DNA of 64,000 bases, from the NCBI GenBank assembly GCA_947496705.1, contig CANMDW010000013.1, forward strand, positions 1-64,000. The letters run 5' to 3'. Numbering within the stretch: position 1 is the stretch's first letter; each line of letters begins with the position of its first letter. The position numbers and the translations under genes are program-made. Positions 34,009-42,382 of the stretch are shown piece after piece. A model generated the notes under the pieces. That model made no database searches, had not been told where the DNA came from, and saw only the letters and a program-made list of their open reading frames with translations. The stretch is from an uncultured Aquimarina sp. GTDB taxonomy: Bacteria > Bacteroidota > Bacteroidia > Flavobacteriales > Flavobacteriaceae.

Positions 34009-35118
34009 ATGATTATGACAACACCCCAGATACGATTTAGTAAGGCTGATTCTGCGAAATTTTTTAGAACATTAAATAAGCGCGTTAATCAGTATTTTAA
34101 GGAAAATAACATTAAGAGAACCGGAAACTGGCGATTGCACCTCAAGACCATTGTGATGTTTTCTCTTTTTCTTACTCCCTATTTTTTAATTCTCACTCTT
34201 GACATCTCTCAATGGTGGATGTTATTGCTCACCATAGTTATGGGTGTAGGAATGGCTGGAGTAGGCATGAATGTGATGCATGATGGTAATCACGGTTCGT
34301 ATTCTTCAAAAAAATGGATTAATAACCTAATGGGAAGCAGTATGTATGTGCTGGCAGGTAATGTATATAACTGGCAGGTGCAACATAATGTTTTACATCA
34401 TACCTATACCAATATCCACGGTCATGATGAAGATATGGATGCCGGCAGGATTATTCGGTTTACCAGACATGCAAAATGGAGGCGTTTTCATAAGTTTCAG
34501 CATTATTACTCAATATTTCTGTACGGGCTTTTAACTTTTAACTGGGCTTTGACTACCGATTTCAAGCAAACCAAAAATTATCTTGCACGTAAACTTTCCT
34601 ACGGAAAATTGCCCAGCCCTTTAAAGCAATGGAGTACGGTAGTTATCACCAAAGTGATCTATCTTTTGATCTGGATCGTGGTCCCTATGGTTATTATGTC
34701 TATTGCCTGGTGGAAGATTTTAATAGGATTCTTTGTTATGCACTATGTTGCGGGATTGATATTAAGTGTTGTATTTCAACTGGCACATATGGTAGAAGAG
34801 GCAGAAATGCCTGTACCCGATAAAACCGGAACTATGAAAAACACCTGGGCAATACATCAGCTGTTTACTACGGTTAATTTTTCGACAAAAAACAGAATAG
34901 TCAATTGGTTTACCGGTGGCTTAAATCATCAGGTAGAGCATCATATTTTTCCGCATATAAGCCATATTCACTATACCAAAATTTCTAAGATCGTAAAACA
35001 AACTGCTTTAGAATTTAATTTACCGTACAATGAATATAAAACCACACGTAAGGCTATTATTGCTCATTTTAAACATCTTAAAGAAATGGGAATGAAACCT
35101 GCGGCTATACATTCATAA
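34009..35118 (+). CDS. Acyl-CoA / fatty acid desaturase (membrane di-iron)
   Basis: 369 residues from the ATG at 34009; ATG 34015 and a TTG at 33997 are alternatives. It introduces a double bond into acyl chains at the inner membrane. The three histidine boxes are HDGNHGSYS (H-x3-H type), HNVLHHTYTN (H-x2-HH) and NHQVEHHIFPHISH (Q-x2-HH), which bind the di-iron centre. Hydrophobic segments lie around residues 45-85 and 215-255. It belongs to the front-end/acyl-CoA desaturase group common in cold and marine flavobacteria. Position of the introduced bond is unknown. It is followed by an aminotransferase 19 bp later. Confidence 0.9.
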   Translation: MIMTTPQIRFSKADSAKFFRTLNKRVNQYFKENNIKRTGNWRLHLKTIVMFSLFLTPYFLILTLDISQWWMLLLTIVMGVGMAGVGMNVMHDGNHGSYSSKKWINNLMGSSMYVLAGNVYNWQVQHNVLHHTYTNIHGHDEDMDAGRIIRFTRHAKWRRFHKFQHYYSIFLYGLLTFNWALTTDFKQTKNYLARKLSYGKLPSPLKQWSTVVITKVIYLLIWIVVPMVIMSIAWWKILIGFFVMHYVAGLILSVVFQLAHMVEEAEMPVPDKTGTMKNTWAIHQLFTTVNFSTKNRIVNWFTGGLNHQVEHHIFPHISHIHYTKISKIVKQTALEFNLPYNEYKTTRKAIIAHFKHLKEMGMKPAAIHS

Positions 35119-35137
35119 TTTTATTTACTATTTAGAA

Positions 35138-36346
35138 ATGAGTACACAAGTATCACAAATGAGTACGCAATTATCAGACAGAATTAATGCGCTTAAGGCA
35201 TCTGCAACGTTGGCTATGGCTGCAAAAGCCCGGGAATTAAGAGCTGAAGGAAAAGATATTATTGGCCTTAGTTTGGGAGAGCCGGATTTTAACACTCCTG
35301 ATTTTATCAAGGAAGCGGCAATACAGGCTATAAACGATAATTACAACTCTTATACTCCTGTAGATGGATATGTTGAATTAAAAGATGCGATCATCACCAA
35401 GTTCAAACGCGACAATAACCTAAGCTATGATCGCTCACAAATCGTGGTTTCTACGGGAGCAAAGCAAGCACTTTATAATGTTGCGCAAGTATGTATCAAC
35501 CCGGGTGACGAGGTGATTTTACCTTGTCCATACTGGGTGAGCTATAGTGATATTGTGAAACTCTCGGGAGGAATCCCCGTTGAAGTAACAACTTCTATTG
35601 ATACAGATTTTAAAATAACTGCCGAACAGCTTGAAAAAGCCATCACTCCAAAAACCAAAATGTTGTGGTATAGTTCTCCTTGTAATCCAAGTGGATCTAT
35701 TTATAGTAAAGAAGAACTAAGAGCCCTGGCAAATGTACTGCAAAAATATCCTGATATTATTGTGGTGAGTGATGAGATATACGAACACATCAACTATGTA
35801 GGTGGTCATGCATCTATGGCTCAGTTTGAAGATATGTATGACAGAACTGTTACCGTAAATGGTGTTGCCAAAGCTTTTGCCATGACTGGATGGAGAATCG
35901 GTTATATTGGATCGCCTGCCTTGATTGCAAGAGCATGTAACAAGATACAGGGCCAGGTGACCAGTGGTGCCAATTGTATTGCACAGCGTGCTGTGATCAC
36001 TGCCCTGGAAGCTCCTGTGAGCAAAATTCAATATATGGTGAATGAGTTTAAAGAGCGAAGAAAACTTATCTTGAATTTGTTATCAGATATCCCTGGATTT
36101 GAATGCAATGAACCAGAAGGAGCGTTTTATGTTTTTCCGGATATCTCTTACTATTTCGGAAAAACATTGCAAGGACACACTATTGAAAATGCAACAGATT
36201 TTTCTATGTTTTTACTGGAAAAAGCTAATGTCGCTACAGTAACCGGGGTGGCCTTTGGTAATGGCAACTGTATTCGAATATCGTATGCCGCAAGCACAAC
36301 ACAAATTACTGAAGCCATCAAAAGAATAAAAGAGGCAGTAAGTTAA
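35138..36346 (+). CDS. aspC: Class I PLP aminotransferase (aspartate aminotransferase type)
   Basis: 402 residues (395 from the ATG at 35159). Subgroup I-gamma aspartate/prephenate transaminase pattern: GLSLGEPDFNTPDFIKEAA (N-terminal substrate arm), VVSTGAKQALYNV, WYSSPCNPSGSIYSKEEL, VVSDEIYEHINY and VNGVAKAFAMTGWRIGY with the PLP lysine, plus NCIRISYAAS with the substrate-carboxylate Arg. The first 21 bases are an imperfect tandem duplicate of the next 21 (two Met-Ser-Thr-Gln starts in a row), so two in-frame starts exist. A terminator follows at 36374-36413. Confidence 0.9.
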   Translation: MSTQVSQMSTQLSDRINALKASATLAMAAKARELRAEGKDIIGLSLGEPDFNTPDFIKEAAIQAINDNYNSYTPVDGYVELKDAIITKFKRDNNLSYDRSQIVVSTGAKQALYNVAQVCINPGDEVILPCPYWVSYSDIVKLSGGIPVEVTTSIDTDFKITAEQLEKAITPKTKMLWYSSPCNPSGSIYSKEELRALANVLQKYPDIIVVSDEIYEHINYVGGHASMAQFEDMYDRTVTVNGVAKAFAMTGWRIGYIGSPALIARACNKIQGQVTSGANCIAQRAVITALEAPVSKIQYMVNEFKERRKLILNLLSDIPGFECNEPEGAFYVFPDISYYFGKTLQGHTIENATDFSMFLLEKANVATVTGVAFGNGNCIRISYAASTTQITEAIKRIKEAVS

Positions 36347-36373
36347 AGCTTCTTATTCAAAAATTTAGGTCTT

Positions 36374-36413
36374 AAACAACCGATCATAACTTAGAAGATA
36401 TGATCGGTTGTTT
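36374..36413 (+). terminator. Terminator after the aminotransferase
   Basis: AAACAACCGATCATA (36374-36388) and TATGATCGGTTGTTT (36399-36413) form a perfect 15-bp stem, then TATTTT. Confidence 0.7.
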
Positions 36414-36570
36414 ATTTTAAAGAATCCTTAGTAAATTTTAACCTTATTTTATCAGTTTTTAAAACCGTTTCCAATAATAAATTAGCAAAATTCGAGTTAT
36501 CCTTTTTCACCCTACATAAGCCATTATTGCAGATAATGGATCTTCAAAAACCAACTTAAACTAAATTGTC

Positions 36571-36852
36571 ATGAATATTGAGGAAAAGGAACGTATTGTG
36601 AGGAAAAACATCCTTCAAATTTTCAAAGAACATTTTAATGTGGCCAAAACAGATGATGAAATTCTGAATATAAAACCTGAAAAAGAGTTTGAGAATAGTT
36701 ACCTTACTTATTATGAATCTATATTGGATATATTCCTCATAGAACATGAGCATCTGGAAAGCATTAGAGGAAAAGTAAAAGATACGATCAAAAAGGTATC
36801 CGAATTATGGACAATTACGCTACCCTATTCTTCTCATTGGGGAATGCAATAG
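36571..36852 (+). CDS. Small helical protein of unknown function
   Basis: 93 residues, cytoplasmic, charged and probably all-helical (IEEKERIVRKNILQIFKEHFNV, FLIEHEHLESIRGKVKDTIKKVSELW). No family is recognised. It lies alone in a gap between the aminotransferase terminator and the convergent trkH gene, with good AT-rich spacing upstream. The codon pattern and length make a real gene likely but not certain. Confidence 0.5.
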   Translation: MNIEEKERIVRKNILQIFKEHFNVAKTDDEILNIKPEKEFENSYLTYYESILDIFLIEHEHLESIRGKVKDTIKKVSELWTITLPYSSHWGMQ

Positions 36853-36869
36853 CACAATCAAATTAAAAA

Positions 36870-38366
36870 CTACCTATTTCTCCAGAAAAACGGTGTAAGC
36901 AGGATTAATACGGTAAAGAGTTCTAATCTCCCTATAAGCATAAGGAAACAGCACCACCATTTACCAAACGCAGGAAGTACATCAAAGTTATTTACCGGGC
37001 TCAATTTACCAAAAGCAGGTCCGACATTACCCAGTGAAGAAGCTGCACCTCCTATAGCAGTTTCAAAATCCAGCCCTAATGCCCCCAATACTACAGAACC
37101 AATAATAAAAGAAAGCATATATAATATAAAGAAAGCCAATATATTGAATACAATTTCCTTTGAAACTGCTCTTGTGTTATAACGCACTGGTAATACAGCC
37201 CTGGGGTGCAACGTTCTTTTAAATTCTAAAATCCCATTGCGAATAGTTATCAGGTGTCTCACTACTTTCATACCACCCGATGTAGATCCGGCAGATCCGC
37301 CCAGAAACATGATCCCAAAGAAAAAAACGGTCAGAAAGGGTGTCCACATCGTAAAATCTGCACTTACAAAACCTGTGGTGGTCACTACTGCCAATACCTG
37401 AAATAAAGCATGGCGAAAAGCACTTTCTGCCTCGCCCCAAACCATAGGATGATCAATAGTAGAAATTGACACATCGGCCTTATAATAAATTATTATGGTA
37501 GCGATTATCGTGAATAAAACAATAAAGAGGGTGTATAGCTTAAACTCTTCATCTTTTATAATTTTTTGCACCTTTCCTTTAAACCCAAAATAACTAAGTA
37601 CAAAATTCATTCCCGCCAAAAACATAAACAACATAATAATGTATTGAATCAGCGGTTGGTCATTCCAATAGGCCACACTGGCATTTTTAGTAGAAAAACC
37701 TCCGGTAGATAATGTACTCAATGCATGATTTATGGCATCAAAAAAGTCCATACCCGCCAGTTTTAATAAAACCGTCTCTGCTGCGGTATACCCAAAATAA
37801 ATAAGCCATAGCCGTTTTGCTGTGTCTGTGATCCTGGGGTGTAGTTTATCTGCATTAGGCCCGGGTGCTTCGGCAGCAAACAACTGCATCCCTCCTATTC
37901 CCAATAAGGGTAAAATAGCAATGGCCAACACGATAATCCCCATGCCTCCGATCCAATGCGTTAAACTGCGCCAAAACAAAATACCTTTTGGAATAATCTC
38001 TATTTCATTAAGAATAGATGCACCGGTAGTAGTATAGCCCGACATGGTTTCAAAAAAAGCATTGGTAAAACCAGGTATCGCTCCCGAAAACAAATAAGGT
38101 AACGTTCCGCTTAGCGACATAAATATCCAACCAAACGTTACTACAATATATCCTTCGCGTTTATTAATTTCTTTTTGATGTTCCCGGGTTAAGAACATCA
38201 GGGCAATACCTATAAACATTGTGGCCAAAGATGCCATCATAATCTCTATAGTAACGCCATCTTTATAGATAAAACTTATAATCGTTGCGAGCAGCATAAA
38301 TCCCCCATTGCAGAGTAATAATAACCCCATGATATGCGAGATAATCTTATAGTTTAATCTATACAT
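36870..38366 (-). CDS. trkH: TrkH family potassium uptake protein (pore subunit)
   Basis: 498 residues, about ten membrane helices, with four selectivity-filter-like loops: TTTGASILNE, LSTGGFSTKN, TTTGFVSADF and SSLGNVGPAF. These are the four MPM repeats of the TrkH/KtrB fold. It imports K+ driven by the membrane potential and is gated by TrkA, whose gene ends 1 bp upstream of this start; translational coupling is likely. Family-typical DALSTLSTGG- and GSAGSTSGGMKVVRHL blocks are present. Confidence 0.94.
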   Translation of the reverse strand: MYRLNYKIISHIMGLLLLCNGGFMLLATIISFIYKDGVTIEIMMASLATMFIGIALMFLTREHQKEINKREGYIVVTFGWIFMSLSGTLPYLFSGAIPGFTNAFFETMSGYTTTGASILNEIEIIPKGILFWRSLTHWIGGMGIIVLAIAILPLLGIGGMQLFAAEAPGPNADKLHPRITDTAKRLWLIYFGYTAAETVLLKLAGMDFFDAINHALSTLSTGGFSTKNASVAYWNDQPLIQYIIMLFMFLAGMNFVLSYFGFKGKVQKIIKDEEFKLYTLFIVLFTIIATIIIYYKADVSISTIDHPMVWGEAESAFRHALFQVLAVVTTTGFVSADFTMWTPFLTVFFFGIMFLGGSAGSTSGGMKVVRHLITIRNGILEFKRTLHPRAVLPVRYNTRAVSKEIVFNILAFFILYMLSFIIGSVVLGALGLDFETAIGGAASSLGNVGPAFGKLSPVNNFDVLPAFGKWWCCFLMLIGRLELFTVLILLTPFFWRNR

Positions 38367-38367
38367 C

Positions 38368-39717
38368 TTACAGGAAAAGCTTTTCTATTTTCTTAATAGA
38401 TTTTGGCAAACAACATACGACTACACGATCTCCCGCCTGAATATAAAAATCCCCCAAAGGTATGATCCCTATTCCATCTCGAATAACACCGGCAATAATG
38501 GCAGAATGAGGGAAATCAAGGTCTTTAATCAAATTATCGCTCACTTCTGAAGTAGGCTTAACAATGAACTCTAACAATTCTGCATTCATATTGTTGAGTT
38601 TGGTCATTGCCACAACATCACCTTTTCTAATAAATCTAAAAATATTATTTGCCGCCAGCAGTTTTTTATTGATCAAGGTATCTATGCCTATAGAATGGGA
38701 TAACTGAAAATAGTCCATATTTTCGACCAGGGCGATCGTCTTTCGTACTCCTTTGGATTTGGCAACCAGACAAGACATAATATTAGTCTCAGAATTACCG
38801 GTTACAGCAATAAAAGCATCCATATCATTAATTCCTTCTTCTTGCAATAATTCTACATTGCGCCCATCGCCGTTAATTATTAAAGCACTGGGTAAATCAT
38901 CGGCAAGATCAAAGGATTTGTCCTTATCTTTTTCGATAAGCTTTACTCTAAATTTATGATCGCAAAGGTCACAGGAGGTCTTATAACCAATCTTGCTCCC
39001 CCCCAGGATCATTACATTCTTAATTTGTTCTTTGACTTTACCTGTTAATTTATAAAGCTCTTCTACCCCTCCATGAGAAGTCACAAAATACACCTGGTCT
39101 CCCTTTTTGAATGCTGTATCACCTCTGGGTATTATCGTATATTGAGTACCCGAACGTTGAATAGCGATGGGCATAAAATGCAGTTCTGGAAATATATCTG
39201 CGGCTTCTGTTACAGTTTTTCCTATAAATAATGCTTCTTCAGATAAGGTTGTTCCTACCATAGTTAAAGCACCATCTTCAAACTCATAACTATCATGAAA
39301 CGCAGACTGATTAAGCAGCAATTCTATTTCGCTAGCCGCCAATGCCTCTGGTGAGATCAATTCATCAATACCAAATTTGGTAAAACCTACTTCTTCTTTA
39401 TTTTCAATAAATTCTGTATTCGAAATTCGGGCGATTGTACGTTTTGCTCCCAATTGTTTGGCCAACACACATGCGGTAATATTGGTAGTTTCGCTGGAAG
39501 TAACACCTATAAGCATATCCACATTTTCTACCCTTGCTTCTTTCAGAATCGAGATAGAAGTAGTATCTCCTTTAATAACGCGTATATCCAAATGAGTGTC
39601 GGCATAGTTAAGACATTCTTTATCAGTATCTATAAGGGTAATGTCTTGAGACTCAAATGAGAGTAATTTTGCCAAATGAAATCCTACTTCACCTGCTCCG
39701 GCAATAATGATTTTCAT
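38368..39717 (-). CDS. trkA: Trk potassium system regulatory subunit TrkA
   Basis: 449 residues, cytoplasmic ring subunit with two RCK modules. First Rossmann domain: MKIIIAGAGEVGFHLAKLL with LIDTDKEC; second: NVMILGGSKIGYKTSCDL with IEKDKDKS. RCK-C domains follow each (about 135-220 and 360-449). They bind NAD(H) or ATP/ADP and gate TrkH. The gene is first in the trkA-trkH pair (stop 1 bp before trkH). Confidence 0.94.
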   Translation of the reverse strand: MKIIIAGAGEVGFHLAKLLSFESQDITLIDTDKECLNYADTHLDIRVIKGDTTSISILKEARVENVDMLIGVTSSETTNITACVLAKQLGAKRTIARISNTEFIENKEEVGFTKFGIDELISPEALAASEIELLLNQSAFHDSYEFEDGALTMVGTTLSEEALFIGKTVTEAADIFPELHFMPIAIQRSGTQYTIIPRGDTAFKKGDQVYFVTSHGGVEELYKLTGKVKEQIKNVMILGGSKIGYKTSCDLCDHKFRVKLIEKDKDKSFDLADDLPSALIINGDGRNVELLQEEGINDMDAFIAVTGNSETNIMSCLVAKSKGVRKTIALVENMDYFQLSHSIGIDTLINKKLLAANNIFRFIRKGDVVAMTKLNNMNAELLEFIVKPTSEVSDNLIKDLDFPHSAIIAGVIRDGIGIIPLGDFYIQAGDRVVVCCLPKSIKKIEKLFL

Positions 39718-39915
39718 TGGTTTTGTTTATTGTTTTTCATCTAGTGATACAATCAAACCAAGGCATAATTTTTAGTAGTAAGTAACTATAACATATGGCC
39801 TCAGTATATAAAAGCCTACAAAGATAGTGCAAATTGCCAAACTGATAAAATTTGTCGATCCCGAACTTAGCACAAATCTATTCTCATGACCAACAAACTC
39901 ATCCTGAATTCCTCT

Positions 39916-39994
39916 AATTAGTGTCTGGTCGGAAATATCCCATCAAAAATAATTCAAATTATAAAAACCGTCTATTTCCGACCAGACACTATTT
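39916..39994. repeat. MITE-like element, AGTGTCTGG family, 79-bp copy
   Basis: The left end AATTAGTGTCTGGTCGGAAA (39916-39935) and right end, read on the minus strand AAATAGTGTCTGGTCGGAAA, are inverted repeats of about 21 bp with one mismatch. The right end continues TAGACGGTTTTTATAATTTG, exactly as in the left end at 29545. Length 79 bp, no ORF. Confidence 0.75.
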
Positions 39995-40057
39995 ACTGTA
40001 AAAGCACAATTTTTTGCTTAAACAACAAAACCCGGGATGAGTTCAATATCAAAAATG

Positions 40058-40065
40058 TATATTTG
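40058..40065 (+). promoter_or_regulatory. -7 promoter box upstream of ubiE
   Basis: TATATTTG, a perfect TAnnTTTG match, 15 bases before the ATG of ubiE. No matching -33 box was found at the right distance, so the call rests on the -7 box only. Confidence 0.3.
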
Positions 40066-40080
40066 CCTAAATTTTTTTGA

Positions 40081-40809
40081 ATGTCAGAAAAAATAACACC
40101 ATATAATGATAAGACCCGGTCCAAAAAAGAACAGGTAGCAGAAATGTTTGATACCATTTCGGGCAATTATGATGGTCTTAATCGTGTGATTTCTTTTGGT
40201 ATTGATGTAAAATGGCGTAAGAAAGTAGTGAAGCTTGTTGGCAAAACCAATCCTAAAAGGGTTTTGGATGTTGCTACGGGAACGGGAGATCTGGCCATTA
40301 ACCTTGTAAAAACAGGGGCTTCAGAAATTATTGGACTTGATATCTCTGCAGGTATGCTGGCAGTAGGTAAAAGCAAAATTAAGACTAGAAAACTGGAGTC
40401 TATTATTAGTATGGTACAAGCTGATAGTGAAAATCTATCGTATCGGGAAAATTATTTTGATGCAATCACAGTTGCATTTGGTGTTAGAAATTTTGAAAAT
40501 TTGGAAAAAGGGCTTTCTGAAATTTATAGAGTGTTAAAACCCGGAGGGATTTTTGTGGTTTTAGAAACTTCAATCCCTACCAAAACCCCTTATAAACAAG
40601 GGTATAAATTTCATACAACCAAGATTTTACCGCTCATTGGAAAGGTTTTTTCTAAAGACAGATCGGCATATTCTTATTTAAGTGAAAGTGCAGCCGCTTT
40701 TCCTTATGGTGAGGCGTTCAACAATATTTTAAAAAAAATTGGGTTTATAGAAGTCAAGGATAGGCCACAAACTTTTGGTGTTGCAACAATTTATACGGCT
40801 ACCAAATAA
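40081..40809 (+). CDS. ubiE: Demethylmenaquinone methyltransferase
   Basis: 242 residues. It C-methylates demethylmenaquinone to menaquinone, the quinone of flavobacterial respiration (and the likely acceptor of the Nqr encoded at 19.5-25.6 kb). Motifs: VAEMFDTISGNYDGLNRVISFGID at the N terminus, VLDVATGTGDLAINL (SAM motif I), IIGLDISAGMLAVGKSKI, ADSENLSYRENYFDAITVAFGVRNFENLEKGL and VLKPGGIFVVLETS. Length is typical. porT follows 91 bp later in the same direction. Confidence 0.95.
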   Translation: MSEKITPYNDKTRSKKEQVAEMFDTISGNYDGLNRVISFGIDVKWRKKVVKLVGKTNPKRVLDVATGTGDLAINLVKTGASEIIGLDISAGMLAVGKSKIKTRKLESIISMVQADSENLSYRENYFDAITVAFGVRNFENLEKGLSEIYRVLKPGGIFVVLETSIPTKTPYKQGYKFHTTKILPLIGKVFSKDRSAYSYLSESAAAFPYGEAFNNILKKIGFIEVKDRPQTFGVATIYTATK

Positions 40810-40900
40810 TAGTAAAGACTCATAATGAGTATTGAAAATGGCTAACCCCTTATGAAATAAATAAGGTTTTAATCATTTTACGGGTAAATTTTTAATTTAA

Positions 40901-41608
40901 ATGAAAAGAATTTTTATTGTAATTGCCGTTTTAGTATTTGCTCAAAATATGAGTGCGCAGTTATTCTCTAAGGAAAGGGTACAAAACCTTCAAAATTTTG
41001 ACAAACCAAGGTTTAGCTACGGTTATATTCTTGGTTTAAATAGTTATGATTTTAATTTTGATTATACTTCAGATTTTCTGGATGAGGATGTGATCGTTGA
41101 TAAGACTGTAGGTTTTAGTGTTGGTCTTTTGGGAAATATGAGAATAAATGATTACCTCGATCTTAGATTAGAACCTATAGTTACCTTTACCACAAGAAAT
41201 CTTACTTTTACCAATCCTCTTTTTACTTCCCAATTTGATTCTTTTAGAGAAGTAAAATCTACCTATGTACACATTCCCTTATTATTAAAAATATCAACAA
41301 AAAGACTCAACAATTTCAAGCCTTTTATTATTGGAGGAGTATCTACTTCGATTAATTTATCAAGCAATCAAGATAATCCCGATGATAATAATGTGGGAGA
41401 GTTTAGAATGAAAACCAGCACAAACTATTATGAAATAGGGTTTGGAGTAGATCTATATCTGTATTACTTTAAATTTACTCCTTCCATCAGAGGAGTATTT
41501 GCCATGTCTGATGAGTTGGTAAAAGACAATGATCCCAACAGTCCTTATACTGCTACTATTGATAAGATGTCTACCCGGGGGATTTTCATAAATTTCACTT
41601 TTCAATAG
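40901..41608 (+). CDS. porT: Type IX secretion system outer-membrane beta-barrel protein PorT
   Basis: 235 residues with a signal peptide (cleavage after NMSAQ) and alternating beta-strands ending in FINFTFQ, an outer-membrane beta-barrel. The pattern RFSYGYILGLNSYDFNFDY, DYLDLRLEPIVTFTTRNL and YVHIPLLLKIS is that of PorT/porin-family proteins. PorT is needed for T9SS secretion and gliding in Flavobacterium and Porphyromonas. The position directly after ubiE is the one I recall from other flavobacteria. The T9SS cargo encoded here (3714-4874, 57369-59126) would depend on it. Confidence 0.88.
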   Translation: MKRIFIVIAVLVFAQNMSAQLFSKERVQNLQNFDKPRFSYGYILGLNSYDFNFDYTSDFLDEDVIVDKTVGFSVGLLGNMRINDYLDLRLEPIVTFTTRNLTFTNPLFTSQFDSFREVKSTYVHIPLLLKISTKRLNNFKPFIIGGVSTSINLSSNQDNPDDNNVGEFRMKTSTNYYEIGFGVDLYLYYFKFTPSIRGVFAMSDELVKDNDPNSPYTATIDKMSTRGIFINFTFQ

Positions 41609-41613
41609 CATCA

Positions 41614-42345
41614 TCAAGACCTTCTGAACTCACTAAGAACAATCGCGGTGGCCGTAGCTACATTAAGGCTTTCTGTTCTTTGGAGTAATCCAAATTGCGG
41701 TATGGTTATTCGCTGGTCGATACCATCTTCAATATCTGTAGAAATACCATTGGCTTCATTACCCATAATAATAACTGCATTTTTTGGTAATTTTTCTTCA
41801 TAAATAATATTTCCGTTCATGAATGTGCCAAAAATCTGTGTATTCGATCTTTGAGTAGACAAAAACTCCTTCAGGTCTACGTAACTAATATTCACCCTGG
41901 TGATAGAACCCATGGTGGCTTGAATCACCTTGGGGTTATAACAATCCACGGTTTGCTCAGAACATACCAGGTCTTGTATTCCAAACCAATCGCATAAACG
42001 AATGATGGTGCCCAAATTTCCCGGGTCTCTTATATCATCTAATGCCAAAATCAAACCATCTGATTTTATTTTTTTGGTTTCGGGGATATAAAAAATGGCA
42101 AGAACAGCCTGGGGAGTGGTCAAAAAACTAATTTGTTCTAATTCTTTTTCACTAATACTATATACAGATTCCCCGGCAACATCAAACATATCGCTGTTTA
42201 ATGTAAATAGTGAATGTACCTTTACATCGGCATCCAGTAGTTCTCTTACTACCTTTTTACCTTCTGCAACAAACAACCCATGTTGTTTTCGGTACTTTTT
42301 TTGATATAAACTTTTTATTAGTTTCCTTTGGTTTTTGCTAACCAT
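41614..42345 (-). CDS. TrmH/SpoU family RNA 2'-O-methyltransferase
   Basis: 243 residues from the ATG at 42345 (MVSKNQRKLIKSLYQKKYR); the 27 codons upstream in frame are not conserved-looking and overlap the tamL promoter region. The SPOUT motifs are ALDDIRDPGNLGTIIRLCDWFGI (motif 1), IIMGNEANGIS (motif 2) and RITIPQFGLLQRTESLNVATATAIVLSEF (motif 3, knot). An N-terminal substrate-binding domain (FVAEGKKVVRELLD) marks it as the YsgA/RlmB-like group. It methylates a ribose in rRNA or tRNA; target unknown. It is convergent with porT (5 bp apart) and divergent from tamL. Confidence 0.9.
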   Translation of the reverse strand: MVSKNQRKLIKSLYQKKYRKQHGLFVAEGKKVVRELLDADVKVHSLFTLNSDMFDVAGESVYSISEKELEQISFLTTPQAVLAIFYIPETKKIKSDGLILALDDIRDPGNLGTIIRLCDWFGIQDLVCSEQTVDCYNPKVIQATMGSITRVNISYVDLKEFLSTQRSNTQIFGTFMNGNIIYEEKLPKNAVIIMGNEANGISTDIEDGIDQRITIPQFGLLQRTESLNVATATAIVLSEFRRS

Positions 42346-42382
42346 ACAAATAGTGTATTTTTGAATCAATAATGAATCCGGA

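Larger units (their letters stand above)
39718..40080. other. Divergent intergenic region between trkA and ubiE
   Basis: 363 bp with no gene. It contains the MITE-like repeat at 39916-39994 and a TATATTTG box near ubiE. The repeat is flanked by CAAACTCATCCTG and CGGGATGAGTTCA, an imperfect inverted pair of the other repeat family's core, so one element may have landed in another. Confidence 0.5.
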
